A stretch of DNA of 64,000 nt, taken from NCBI GenBank assembly GCA_023935145.1, contig CM043705.1:52646084-52710083 (forward strand), in the 5' to 3' direction. This stretch comes from Bretschneidera sinensis (lineage: Eukaryota; Streptophyta; Magnoliopsida; Brassicales; Akaniaceae). Positions 10,464 to 22,125 of this stretch are shown here, piece after piece. The translations under genes and the position numbers were made by a program. The stretch's first letter is position 1. Each line of letters begins with the position of its first letter. Below the pieces are notes generated by a model. The model saw only the letters and a program-made list of their open reading frames with translations. It was not told the origin of the DNA and made no database searches.

Positions 10464-10801
10464 ACATTTGAGACCTCTCATTGTCTAGTTATAGACATCA
10501 AGAGTAACAAGATCAAGTTTGTTGGCCATAGACATGAAAATGTCTATATAGTTGATTTAAAATCATTGCATTCCGAAAATGAAAAATGTTTTCCTGCATT
10601 TAGTGAAAATTCATGGCTATGGCATAAAAGGCTTGGTTATATGAACATGAATTTACTTAAAACCATTTCTATGAAGGATTTAGTCATTCGACTTCCCAAA
10701 ATCAATTTTGAAAAAGACAAAGTGTGTGATGCTTGTCAAATGGGAAAACAAACTACGATTTCTTTTAAATCAAATAATGTAGTCTCAACTACTAGATCAT
10801 T
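10464..10801 (+). pseudogene. pre-integrase region of B
   Basis: GAG-pre-integrase domain: SWLWHKRLGYMNMNLLKTIS and VCDACQMGKQT supply the zinc-binding H and C residues, with the second His replaced by Tyr (LGYM; C keeps LGHVN). The frame is cut by insertion of gypsy I after position 10801 and resumes at 16997 with LELLHMDLFGP. Confidence 0.85.
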
Positions 10802-11139
10802 TGATGAGAGCCATAAAATGCATCTTAATAGTACTTAATTGTTAGTATTTTAGGGTTGGTCTAGGTTTTAATTGCACTTTTATATGTTAATAACTCTAAA
10901 GTGTCATTTTTGGATCATTGATTTGTTTTGATGCATTTTCAAGTATTTTGAGTCTAAAAGAGATGGAAAAGTTATCATTGAATGAAGCACAAAGACTTGA
11001 GGCACACGAAAGTAAAGACAAGGTTGCGGAAGGGCAAATGAAGAGAAATCAAGTTTATAGAGTGTGCATTGCGGCCAAGAATTATCCAAGCCTCGGCCTC
11101 CAGAAAGTGCATCAAAAGAGCAAAGAATAAGCATCAGGT

Positions 11140-11282
11140 CAGGCCTAGGCCTGGATCAAGGTGAGCTTAGGCCTGGAGGGCTGAGCCTAGGCCTAGATCA
11201 AGTTGGGCCGCGTCCCACAGAATGATGAAGATGCAGCACAAAGTGAGCCTAGGCCTGACCCAATCTGAGCCTAGGCGCGACC
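11140..11282 (+). repeat. GC-rich AGGCCTAGGCCT word array in U3 of I
   Basis: The word CAGGCCTAGGCCTG (11140-11153) is a perfect 14-base palindrome. Variants such as GAGCCTAGGC recur four or more times. The 3' LTR holds a shorter array at 16024-16148. Confidence 0.8.
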
Positions 11283-11364
11283 CCTATACCCTGTCTCTGA
11301 GTTACAACTTAATTAAGGCTTTTAATGACTTTTTAAACCCTAAAACACCCTTGGACTTTGTCAT

Positions 11365-11372
11365 TATAAATA
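11365..11372 (+). promoter_or_regulatory. TATA box of I LTR
   Basis: TATAAATA, followed by GGGTTTATGAAAA; the 3' LTR has the same box at 16231-16238. Predicted core promoter. Confidence 0.55.
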
Positions 11373-12135
11373 TACAACTTAGGGTTTATGAAAAAAAAAT
11401 CATCTTTTTGAGAGGCCGGAGGCCGGGGAAAACATCATGAAGGCTGCCACACTCTCCCCCATGGCCAACTAATCTCCAAGCAAGGCGAAGGGATGAATCC
11501 CTAGGTGTAGTTGTTCTTATTTTCTAGTCTTAATTCATTGTAGTTTGGATTTATTATCATTAAACATTGTTATAATTTACTTTTTAATCTAATTAGAAGA
11601 TTTCTCCTTAATCCGGTGGTTGCATCTTTCTCCCCCATATAAGTCTAGTCATGCTCTTCTTATGTGATGTTGTTGAGGTGTGATTGAGTTCGATAGATTT
11701 CTCTTATAGATTTGTCCATTACTGTGGTATTGTCATCATGATATATTTTCGTTTCTTGATAATCTATAAGTTAGGTCATGTATGCTTGAAAGCAAAGAGT
11801 ATTTCATAACAATTACATTAGGGTTTATATATGTGCTTTAATTGAATATTTGCCGATTGCTTGTTTGGGATGTGAAACTTACAATCGAGATAAAAACAAC
11901 TAAATCAAGATTAGAATAAGGCAACGAACCTAGGGAGGATTCTCGGACCCTTGTTGTTCTCTATTATATTTACACAATTATTTCACACTACTTCAAACTC
12001 AAATTTTGTCGTTTAACTTTTATCGTTCGTTTTATGGTTTGCACTTTCTCTTGTAGTTAGTTTGTCTCCTTGTGGAATCGACATCCCAAAGCTGTGCTAC
12101 AACTACCGCATTATGTTTTGGGTGTAATCAAATTT

Positions 12136-12152
12136 TGGAGTCATTGCCGAGG
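12136..12152 (+). other. decayed tRNA-Asp primer site of I
   Basis: Matches the intact site of element E (29958-29974, TGGCGCCGTTGCCGGGG) except at four positions. Three of the four are transitions of the kind produced by methyl-cytosine decay. Confidence 0.8.
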
Positions 12153-12339
12153 AGACGCGCTTAAGTACAAGGAAGATTGCCAACTTTGAGACAAGACGAT
12201 CGAAGATATGTAGATAATTTTTCTTTTTAGCAGTTTGTAAAGGCGGTAACTTCGTTCCCTCTTTAGCTTGCTGTATTAATTTTATTTTATTTTATTGTTT
12301 CTTTTTATAGTATTTTTTATTATTATTTTGTGATCTTGC

Positions 12340-13658
12340 ATGCCTCGATATAGAAACACTTTGGGTAGATTTGCTTGTAGGCCTGTGTTAGAGTCAGAAT
12401 TAAATTCTTTTCTAAATCCTTTATTTGACAACCCATCTAGTCCCGAAGAGATAAGTGAAAACGAAGATCAATCCCCTAGGACCCTTCAGGATTATCTCCA
12501 CCCTACACGTATAGCCACACCATCATGCATCATGTTTCCAGCCAATACTCACCATTTAGATTTTAAAACAGGGATTATACAATTACTCCCTACATTTCAT
12601 GGCTTGGAAAGTGAAAACTCATATGTGCACATTAGAGAGTTTGAGGAAGTAGTTGCGACTTTTCATAGTCAAGATGCAACTGCTGACATTGTGAGACTTA
12701 AGTTATTTCCTTTCGCTTTGAAGGATAGAGCTAAGAGTTGTCTATACTCACTGAGACCATGATCTATTGGGTCGTGGACTGAGATGACTCAGATTTTTTT
12801 TAATAAATACTTCCCCCAACATAAGACCAATGCTCTAAAAAAGAAAATCTCTACCTTTGCACAAAAGGATAGTGAGACTTTATATCAGTCTTGGGAGAGA
12901 TTTAAAGAGTTGTTGAGTATGTGCCTTCACCATGGGTATGAGAATTGGCTCTTAGTGAGCTATTTTTATGAGGGACTTACATATAGGGAGCACCAATTTG
13001 TAGAGATGATGTGTAATGGTGAGTTTTTAGAGAAAGATCATGATGAGGCCATAAAGTACCTCAATGAGCTTGCTGAAAAAGCTCACACTTGGACTGGACC
13101 TAGTGCTACTGAAAGCATAAATAGGTCACGACCTATAGGGCACCCAAATGGTGGTGGAATTTACCATCTTAGGGAAGAGGATAACCTTAAGGATAAGGTC
13201 GAGATGCTCACTAGGGAACTAGAGGTGTTAAAGACTGAAAGCTTAAAGGCAACACAAGTAGCTAATCATACAGCGTCTTTGAAACCATGTCTTGTGTGTG
13301 GCGGGGTAGATCATCTCGCCTAAGAATGCCCCACATTTGCTGAGATGAGAGGGATGTATGAGGAACAATGTAATGCCTTAGGCATTTACAAGAAGCCTTT
13401 GGCACCCTTCTCTGATAACTATAATCCGGGATGGCGAAATCACCCCAATTTCAGCTAGAAGTCTGAAAACCAGTAGCTTGCACAACCCCCTGCACCATTT
13501 CATGCACTTGTATCTTCTAGGAGTTCTTTAGAAGATATTTTACATGCTTTTATTGAGGCACAAGGTAAGACTAATCAAAGACTTGAATTTTTAATTACGC
13601 AGACTGTTGAAGAAAATAAAGAGATAAAGAGCCAAGTGTCCAAGTTAATAGCTACTTG
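12340..13658 (+). pseudogene. gag of gypsy I
   Basis: Structural protein of the particle. Start at MPRYRNTLGRFACRP. The frame holds through 13323 with a stop at ~12760 (SLRP*SIGSW). The retrotransposon gag core lies at ~12560-13090 (IQLLPTFHGLE, MTQIFFNKYFPQHKTNALKK, ETLYQSWERFKELLSMC). A zinc knuckle CLVCGGVDHLA*EC is cut by an in-frame stop at 13321. The C-terminal part (LEDILHAFIEAQGKTNQRLE) follows, with a few more stops. Homologous to E gag (30246-31020). Confidence 0.85.
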
Positions 13659-14039
13659 AGTGTGACTGAGCGAGGTAAGTTCCCTTCTCAAGCTCAGTCC
13701 ACACCCCATGGTCAGCACCTAGCACAAAAGAATTTGAAGGAGGTGAATGCCATTGAGACACTAAGGGGTAAGTCATTACGCATCCCAACAACGAAAAAAT
13801 CAGAGGATGTGGACGAAAGCCACAAAGCATACATGATTGACTCATTCATGGAAAAGGTCCAGCACCTTAATCCATTGGAGTCCACCCTCACCCATAGCTT
13901 CACAAGAGCATATATTGAGCCAGAATTTGTGGATGTTACTGATGACAACCTTGAGGCCTCTCCAAAGCATACAAGCACCGAATTTGGCAATGAAACAGTG
14001 GCTAGTGTATTCAACCTATGTTTGTCTAGGAGGGAATAA
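13659..14039 (+). pseudogene. gag tail fused to post-protease remnant of I
   Basis: An open stretch that begins with the gag C-terminal motif ERGKFPSQAQ and NLKEVNAIETLRGK, then jumps to SHKAYMIDSFMEKV. The latter matches the segment after the protease in E (NHQLYMIESLINEG near 31660). The protease is therefore deleted between the two. The frame ends at 14039; just beyond it the AGACGTAAAAC...CATGGGAGGCA signature that normally follows integrase (61963 in H) appears, marking a second deletion of RT to IN. Confidence 0.75.
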
Positions 14040-15689
14040 AAGCGTCTGGCTGAAGACGTAAAACATAGCCTCATGGGAGGCAACCCACAACATATCCTTT
14101 TATTTTTACTGTTTTTCATATTTCTTTTTCTTGTTTATTATTATTGTTTTGCTATTTTCTAGTTTTGCTTTCATATTTTCTTTTCAGGGACAAAAATACG
14201 AAGCAGTTCAAATGGTGGTGCACAATTTTCAGCTTCTGTGCACTTTTGGCTACAAAAGGAGTTTTCTTACCTTTTGCTTTCACATTGAGGATAATGCTTA
14301 TTTTAGGTTGGGGGTGGAGGAGGAAACATATTCCTGTTTTTCATGTTTTTCAGTGAACTGCTTAGTGTCATTTTCCCTTTTTTGTTTGTTTTTAGCATGC
14401 TTTGTGTTAGCCTTAGAGTTAATTCGCATGTCAATGATATGAGCTTAATTGAGATAGCAGATAGCATTTAGAAGAAGTTAAATTTTGCTTCGGTTTGAAA
14501 TTAATTAAGTATCAATCTTCATTTGGTTTGAAACTCTAGTTTGTGGAAAGATTATGTGATTAGTCTTAAACATTTAGAGAAGTTTTATGTGTGATTATTT
14601 TGTGAATATTTTTGCGGTCTTGACAAGCTCTAGAACTTACTTGATAACCACTTGAGGCGAATTCCTAGAATTTACATTATTTAGGATATGATATAGGCTA
14701 TTTTTGGACCTTTTGAGCCTATCAAACCTACCATTGCTATATTTACCACTAGTCACCTATTTGAGCCCCTTTCTTGGAAAAGAATTTGAGCCTTATTTTT
14801 TTCAATAGCCCATTTACTCACCTTTATAAGCCTAAGAAAATATTTTATCGTCATATTTCTCTTAAAAGAACTTAGCTATACACATTTGTTGAGGAGTACT
14901 TAAAAGGAGTAAGGATGAAAATATGAGAAAATATCACTACCATAACCCAAGTACATTAAAAGAGATAAGTTGGGGGTTATGGAAAAGAAAAGAAAAATGA
15001 AAAATGAGGTAAATGATCTTATGCCAAAATACAAAAGAAAAGAAAAGAAAAGAGAAGTGAATTATGGCAAAGAAAGAATAAAAGAAAAGAAAAGTGGTGA
15101 TTTGAGAAAAATGCTCGAAAAATGGTTGAAAAAGTTGGGTGTTGAAGTAAGGTTATCTAGTGCTTAAAAGTAATTGTGTTTAAAGCTAAGAGATTGAGTT
15201 CTTTTACTTGTGAATCCTTCCCATTCTTTCTTAACCTTTACCTTAGCCTAACGTTACAAGCTTATTAAAGACCTATTGATCCAATGTAATGTGATTTTTC
15301 TACAATAGTGGAGAGAAGTTTGAAATGTAAGCCTATGGAGCTTGTTTTTGTGATTGATGTCACGTAATTTATCATATTTTAGAGGCCAAGACTTGTATTC
15401 ACGAAAGTTATGCATAAAATCATCCGGATGTTTGGATTAATGGATTGTGGTAAGATGGATGTAAAGAGTCAATAACGATCTCAAGATTGATGCTTGGATT
15501 AGTTTTGAATTTGGGGTGAAATTTAGTGATTCTATATGCTGTGTGTTATGTGCAATTTTTGAGACAAAAAGTGAATTACTCTTGGTTTAATGCTAACATT
15601 GCTTTACTTTGTTTTGATTCCTACCTTAGAATTCATCTCTTGTTTTTGCTTGAATTGCTAGGGACTAGCAATAAGCTAGTTGGGGGTTG
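14040..15689 (+). other. 3' internal non-coding region of I
   Basis: Begins with the post-integrase signature CATGGGAGGCAACCCACAAC and carries the GGTTGGGGGTGGAGG block near 14308 and A-rich tracts near 14970-15100. Ends in the polypurine tract AGTTGGGGGTTG (15678-15689). Matches 1-1497. No ORF with family support. Confidence 0.85.
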
Positions 15690-16991
15690 TGATGAGAGCC
15701 ATAAAATGTATCTTAATAGTATTTATTTGTTAGCATTTTAGGGTTGATCTAGGTTTTAATTGCACTTTTATATGTTAATAACTCTAAAGTGTCATTTTTG
15801 GATCATTGATTTGTTTTGATGCATTTTCAGATATTTTGAGTCTAAAAGAGATGGAAAAGCTATCGTTGAATGAAGCACAAAGACTCGAGGCACACCGAAG
15901 TAAAGACACGGTTGTGAAAGGGCAAATGAAGAGAAATCAAGGTTATAGAGTGTGCGCTGCGGCCAAGAATTATCCAAGCCTCGGCCTCCAGAAAGTGCGT
16001 CAAAAGAGCAAAGAATAAGCATCAGGTCAGACCTAGGCCTGAATCAAGGTGAGCCTAGGCTTGGATCAAGCTGGGCCACGACCCATAAAATGGTGAAGAT
16101 GCAGCACAAAGTGAGCCTAGGCCTGACCCAATCTGAGCCTAGGCGCGACCCCTATACCCTGTCTCCGAGTTACAACTTAATTAGGGCTTTTAATGACTTT
16201 TTACCCTAAAACACCCTTGGACTTTGTCATTATAAATAGATCACTTAGGGTTTGTGAAAAACATCATCTTTTTGATAGGCCAAAGGCCAAGGAAAACATC
16301 ATGAAGGCTGCCACACTCTCCCCCATGGCCAACTAATCTCCAAGCAAAGCGAAAGGATGAATCCCTAGGTGTAATTGTTATTTTCTAGTCTTGATTCATT
16401 GTAGTTTGGATTTATTATCATTAAACATTGTCATAATTTACTTTTTAATCTAATTAGAAGATTTCCCCTTAATCCGGTGATTGCATCTTTCTCCCCTATA
16501 TAAGTTTAGTCATGCTCTTCTTATGTGATGTTGTTGAGGTGTGATTGAGTTCGGTAGATTTCTCTTATAGATTTGTCCATTACTGCGGTATTGTCATTAT
16601 GATATATTGTCGTTTCTTGATAATCTATAAGTTAGGTCATGTATGCTTGAAAGCAAAGAATATTTCATAACAATTACGTTAGGGTTTATATATGTGCTTT
16701 AATTGAATATTTGCCGATTGCTTGTTTGGGATGTGAAACTTGCAATCGAGATAAAAGCAATTGAATCAAGATTAGACTAAGGTAACAAACCTAGGGAGGA
16801 TTCCCGAACCCTTGTTGTTCTCTATTATATTTACATAATTATTTCACACTACTTTAAACTCAGATTTTTTCGTTTAACTTTTATCGTTCATTTTAAGGTT
16901 TGCACTTTCTCTTGTAGTTAGTTTGTCTCCATGTGGAATCGACACCCCAAAGCCGTGCTACAACTACCGCGTTATGTTTTGGGCGTAATCA
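15690..16991 (+). repeat. 3' LTR of I
   Basis: TGATGAGAGCC to GGGCGTAATCA, 1302 bases against 1329 for the 5' copy. The difference is mostly a shorter GC-rich word array (16024-16148). Followed by CCATT and the resumed integrase of B. Confidence 0.92.
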
Positions 16992-17639
16992 CCATTGGAA
17001 CTTTTGCATATGGACTTATTTGGTCCAATAAGTACCATTAGTCTAGGTGGCCATCAATATGCTCTTGTTATTGTTGATGACTATTCAAGATATATCTTTG
17101 TTATCTTTATTGTTTACAAGGATGAAGCTTTCAAAGGATTTGAAAACTTTTGCAAAAAGGTTCAAAATGAAAATAGAATTTTTATTTCAAGCATTAGAAG
17201 TGATCATGGAAAAGAATTTGAAAACCAAAGTTTTTCAAAATTTTGTGATGAAAATGGAATTGATCACAACTTTTCAGCTCCTAGAACTCCTCTACAAAAT
17301 GGAGTTGTTGAGAGGAAAAATAGAGTTCTAGAAGAATTTACAAGAACAATGCTTTGTGAAAATAGTTTACCAAAATACTTTTGGGCTGAAGCAGTAAACA
17401 CCTCTTGCTATATCTTGAATAGAATTTTAATTAGGCCTATGCTTGACAAAACTCCGTATGAATTATGGAAAGGTAGAAAGCCTAATATCTCCTATTTTCA
17501 TACATTTAGTTATAAATGTTTCATCCTAAACAACAATAAAACTAACTTGGGTAAATTTGACTCTAAGACCGATGAAGGGATATTTTTATGATATTCAACC
17601 TCTAGCAAGGCTTATAGAGTCTTCAACAAGAGAACTCTA
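16992..17639 (+). pseudogene. integrase of copia B
   Basis: Catalytic core of the copia integrase. LELLHMDLFGP gives the first Asp, SIRSDHGKEF the second, and GVVERKNRVLEEF the Glu, so the triad is intact. It is open from 16995 to 17591, where a TGA interrupts [18 protein letters not shown]; homology continues to the RT region without a frame change. The 5' end was displaced by insertion of gypsy I. Confidence 0.88.
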
Positions 17640-18900
17640 GTGGTAGAAGAATCCGTACATGTAACTCTTGATGAGTCTAACCCAATTAGTAGTAGAGACG
17701 TTTCTTTCAATGATGATGCAGATTTTATTCCAAGAGCGGAAACACCTACTCCCATTGTTAACCCAAAGAAGAGTCCATCTCAAACAAATGAAGAGATGGA
17801 AACTCTTAAATTGGACCAACCATCAACAAGTCGACAAGAGGATAGTTTTCCCAAAGATTGGAGGTATGTAAATTATCACCCGATTGATCAAGTAATTGGT
17901 GATCCTTCAAAAGGGGTAAGAACTCGTTCCTCTATTAGAAATATTTGCAATTATGTAGCTTATGTGTCTCAAATTGAACCTAAGACATTTATTGAAGTTG
18001 AAAAAGATAATGATTGGATAAATGCCATGCAAGAAGAAATAAATCAATTTGAAAGAAACAATGCTTGGAATCTAGTTCATAGACCTAAGAATCATACAAT
18101 AATTGGAACTAAATGGGTATTTAGAAAAAAGATGGATGAAAATGGAATAGTAACTAGGAACAAGGCTAGACTAGTTTCTAAGGGATATAATCAAGAAGAA
18201 GGAATAGATTTTGATGAGACCTATGCTCCAGTAGCTAGATTAGAAGCTATTCAAATGTTATTAGCCTTTCCATGCTTTAATAAGTTTAAGTTATTTCAAA
18301 TGGATGTAAAAAGTGTTTTTTTTTTAAATAGCTTTATAGAAGAAGAGGTTTATATTGAGCAACCTCTTGGATTTGAGAATCCTTGTCTTCCAAATCATGT
18401 CTACAAGCTCTCTAAGGCTCTATATGGGTTGAAGCAAGCTCCAAGGGTATGGTATGAAAGACTAAGTAAATTCTTAATGGACAATAATTTTAAAAGAGGT
18501 AAAGTTGACAAACCCTCTTTACTAAAACTCACATAAATAACACTCTATTAGTCTAAATATATGTTGATGATATTATATTTGGTGCTACTAATGAATCTTT
18601 GTGTCAAGAGTTTGCAAAGTGTATGTAAGGTGAATTTGAAATAAACATGATGGGAGAGCTCACCTACTTCCTTGGACTACAAATCAAACAATTGCAATGA
18701 GGCATCTTCATCAATCAATTAAAGTACACAAAGGACCTACTAAAGAGGTTTGGGATAGAAAGCTCAAAGCCACTTGGTACTCCTATGAGCACATCTACAA
18801 AAATTGATCTAGATGAAGGAGGTAAGTGTGTAGATACTACATATTATAGAAGCATGATAGGAGCATTGCTTTATTTAACTGCAAGTAGACCTGATATAAT
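17640..18900 (+). pseudogene. reverse transcriptase of copia B
   Basis: Copies element RNA to DNA. Open 17640-18536. A hydrophilic linker is followed by [47 protein letters not shown] (first catalytic Asp) and [20 protein letters not shown]-run indel near 18321 adds one residue relative to C. The frame breaks near 18500. YVDD is intact at 18560-18571, followed by stops (near 18627 and 18699). Confidence 0.88.
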
Positions 18901-19515
18901 GTTCAGTGTATGCATGTGTGCTAGATTTTAGGCTAATCCTAAGGAATCACATGTAGTTGCAGTAAAAAGAATCCTTAGATATCTACAAGGAACTCAAACC
19001 ATAGGATTATGGTGCTCTAGAGATTCATCTTTTGAGCTTGTTAGATATTCAGATGCTGATTTTGCTGGATGTAGGTTAGATAGAAAAAGCACAAGTTGAA
19101 CATGTCAATTTTTAGGTGCAATGTTAACCTCTTGGTTTTCCAAGAAACAAAACTTCGTTGCACTATCAACCGCCGAGACGGAATATGTAGCAGCTGGAAG
19201 TTGTTGTGCCCAAGTATTATGGATGAAACAACAACTAAAAGACTATGGCATGAACTTTAAAAGTATCCTAATACATTGTGATAATACTAGTGCTATCAAC
19301 CTAACCAAGAATCCTATTCAGCACTTTAGAACTAAACATATAGAAATGAGACATCATTTCTTAAGAGACCATGCTAAAAAGGTGATATAAGACTAGAATT
19401 CATACCTTCAGAAGATCAAATAGCTGACATTCTTACAAAACCTCTAAGTGAAGCTAGCTTCTGCAAAATTAGACTGTTAATGGGATTGTTAGATCATGAT
19501 AAACTATATGTTTGA
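18901..19515 (+). pseudogene. RNase H of copia B
   Basis: Removes template RNA. SDADFAGCRLDRKST, ALSTAETEYVAAG and HCDNTSAINLTKNP carry the acidic residues expected. A stop in RKSTS*TCQF near 19099 and a one-base shift near 19380 break it. The tail DQIADILTKPLSEASF ends at the pol stop at 19513-19515. The ORF3 ATG is 657 bases further on. Confidence 0.85.
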
Positions 19516-19655
19516 TTGCTTCATCATTCATCATTTTGCATACTTGACATCTAGTGAAAGATTATTAAACCTTATTTAATGTCTCCCTCACTCAAGATGG
19601 GATAGATAAACAAATTTTGTCCTAAGACTCAAAGAATAGAAATTTTCTTAATGGT

Positions 19656-19929
19656 CCAGTCGACTGGTAAGTCTATTCCAATCGACTGGTAAGTCTCTGC
19701 CTATTCTTCCAGTCGACTGGTAATGCTACCAGTCGACTAGACCTTGTTTGGAGCCATTTTTTTTAAATTCAGTTATCAACCCAGTCGACTGGTAAAAACT
19801 ACCAAATCGACTGGCATCTTTCTACCAATTCATCCAATCGACTGGTACCATACCCAGTCGATTAGTATGCAAAACTCTTCATCTCTGCAAAGGACCCAGT
19901 CGACTGGTATCCTCACCCCAGTCGACTGG
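19656..19929 (+). repeat. internal CCAGTCGACTGG array before ORF3 of B
   Basis: Ten copies of the 12-base word. Good ones start at 19656, 19709, 19781, 19896 and 19918; variants start at 19678, 19729, 19834 and 19854, plus one near 19802. The word is the one in this element's LTR U3. The array sits between the pol stop and a TATA box with 11 bases to spare, the same spacing as in element C. Confidence 0.85.
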
Positions 19930-19940
19930 TATCGCGATTC

Positions 19941-19948
19941 TATAAATA
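19941..19948 (+). promoter_or_regulatory. internal TATA box before ORF3 of B
   Basis: TATAAATA in the context GCGATTCTATAAATAGACTC. The same context and array spacing occur in C at 26120. Predicted internal promoter, 232 bases before the ORF3 ATG. A T-rich run ending in CAG near 19966 could alternatively be a 3' splice site. Confidence 0.5.
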
Positions 19949-20172
19949 GACTCTTTATTTTTTCCAGATTTTTATGCCATTTTCAAAAACCCTAGCTTTC
20001 TCTCTCTACAAAATCTTGTCATTTTTATAAAAAAAAAAAAAAAAAAACCATCAAAACATAACCTAAACACCTTGATCTACTCATCCAAACCATCTATTTA
20101 AACTTTCTACGGTTGAAATCTCCCATTTCCACCAAAAACCCTCTTTTACCTAAAACTCTCATTTCGACCATA

Positions 20173-21441
20173 ATGTCCGAAAGAATCCGGATAAAGACCA
20201 CCATTGGGGGACCACATGAGCCTACAAGGCCAAGGTCCACCAAATCCACGGCTCCAGGGTTACGGTGGAAGGGAATAGTGGGCTCATCAAGCAAGAAGCC
20301 CATAACAGAGCTTGATGATTCGTTGTTTACTAGCTCAGCGGTGAAGGACAGGTATACTTCCATCATTAGGCATAAGAAAATCATGACGGGTAGAGTTGTC
20401 GACTCCGACTCTATTCGTTATGGTAACTTCGATGTATTACCTACCTTCGAGGTAATACACTTGACCTCACTGGTCAAGATACATGAGAAGTTTTACCCTA
20501 GATTGATTCACAAGTTCTATGCGAACTTGGTGAAACTCAATCCACTGGCTCTGAGGTTTAGAACCAGTGTCATGGGTGTGGAGTTTGAGGTCACTACTGA
20601 CCTCTTGATGAGCATTTTGAGGATTTCTGTGGGAGGCATCCAATGGAGTCTGGATGGATGGCTAGACAATTTCAAGGTTGAGGAGGCATGTCAGATAGTT
20701 AGGGGAGATCTTAACTATGTGTTTCGACCCACTATATTTCACACATGTAGTGACGTGCCCTTTGACTCGAAATTGTTCATCCTCATTGTGAGTTGGACCA
20801 CCCACCTGAGACTAAGGAGTTGGGGGTATTTATCTAAGATAGAAATCGTATTGATTTGGTGCCTTAAAACTGGGCACCACTTCAATATCTACCCTCTGCT
20901 ACTAGCCAACATGATTAATGGCAAAGCGAACGACTTTGGATGCCTTCCCTACGGGATGCTCATCACGCTCATCTTCCAGCACTTTTAGGTGCCTCTTCTT
21001 GCCTTCGAGGCTTAGGACATCGACCTCAAGGACATCATCAACATTTCATCACTGTAGAAGATGGGATGCACAGTCCGAGATGGCTTTGTCTACTCCAAGG
21101 CTGGGAAGCACATTCGGATTGGAGAGGACGACAGCAGTGATGATGAGGACGAGGGTCCAGATGCTGCTGTTGCTGCTACTATGGATACAGACGACCAAAC
21201 ACCTCCTATGGGTGACTCAAGTACTACTCAGGCTGGCTATGGTGATCTCTTTTAGGCTATCTCGAGCCTCCAGCTGACCATGCAATCCGGGTTCCAGAGC
21301 TTGAGCTCTACAGTTAAGAGCATGCATCACGACCTTCTCTCTCTTTGGGATGACTTCGAGTTGCACCATGAGCATACCAAGGGCTCTCTAGCTGAGCTTT
21401 GGGATCTCATCCATGATGGCTTTAATTCTCCCACTCCATGA
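20173..21441 (+). pseudogene. ORF3 of copia B (plant transposon-protein-like)
   Basis: Start at MSERIRIKTTIGGP, the first point where B and C become alignable protein. An upstream in-frame ATG at 20113 is not conserved in C. The single frame runs to TGA at 21439-21441 with in-frame TAGs at 20986, 21016, 21055 and 21253; C reads CAG where B has TAG at 21016. Features: basic Ser/Lys-rich N-terminus; a conserved core FYPRLIHKFYANLVKL with SVMGVEFEVTTD and GIQWSLDGW; LPYGMLITLIFQHF; an acidic DDSSDDEDEG stretch; and a C-terminal amphipathic coiled-coil-like part (QLTMQSGFQSLSSTVKSMHH). No signal peptide or clear membrane segment. FYAN and LIT motifs match ORF3 of gypsy G. Function unknown; SIRE relatives carry env-like ORFs here. 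Confidence 0.75.
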
Positions 21442-22125
21442 GTCATCTTTTTATCTTCCTTTCCATGTACTTAGTAGTATAGATTTTCCTTGTTCTTAGC
21501 ACGGACATATTTTCATATTTTCCTGTATTTTTGTACTTCTGTTTGGCTCTACGAAGCCTGTACTGTATAGATTGATGATATATATGACTATGATTTCAGC
21601 TTAGAATTGATTCACATGCTTGTTTTACATTTGTGTACTATGGTTACATGCTTTATAACTCTTTATATTCGGATATATGCTTTAAACTGCTTATGCATGT
21701 GTGGAAACTTCCGATTCTTCTCGGGAAGGCTTTGGAACTCTGAATGATGCCAAATTTTTGTATACAAGTTTGTTTATACATGCATATTATGTCTGTGGTA
21801 GCTAAATGGCTTATTTGTTGGTTTACTACTCCCTTTTCTACTATTATCAAAACGGAGGAGAAAAATAAGAAAATGTGAAAAACTAAAGTAAACTCAAACT
21901 AGTGCATAGATTTAGGGGGAGCATTGCTCCAAAGAACTTGTTATATGTTTATGATTGTTGAGTTGATTGGTTGGGCTACATATAAACTGCTTTTGATCCT
22001 TTTACAAGTTGGTTTTATTCAAAAAAAACAGAGGAGACTCTGCTCGATTTTTTGCAAAAATCCAACACTTAGTTTTTAAAACTGTTTGCTCTCATTAGTT
22101 TTGTCATCATAAAAAATGGAGAGAT
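21442..22125 (+). other. 3' untranslated region of B
   Basis: Non-coding, T-rich. Contains TTTAGGGGGAGC near 21910, a purine-rich block common near the 3' end of SIRE elements. Ends in the polypurine tract AAAAAATGGAGAGAT (22111-22125) directly before the LTR. Confidence 0.75.

Larger units (their letters stand above)
10802..12130 (+). repeat. 5' LTR of I
   Basis: TGATGAGAGCC to GGGTGTAATCA. U3 has CAGGCCTAGGCCTG-type words at 11140-11282, ~50 bases more than in the 3' LTR. TATA box TATAAATA at 11365. Confidence 0.92.
10802..16991 (+). mobile_element. gypsy element I, gag-only deletion derivative
   Basis: Two LTRs (10802-12130, 15690-16991), decayed tRNA-Asp primer site, gag and a polypurine tract, but no PR, RT, RNase H or IN. 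Gag runs into a post-protease fragment and then straight into the 3' region, so pol was lost by internal deletions. The target duplication is TCATT 10797-10801 against CCATT 16992-16996; uninterrupted relatives read GACCATTG. This resembles terminal-repeat elements that keep only GAG and would depend on a partner for movement. Confidence 0.92.
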
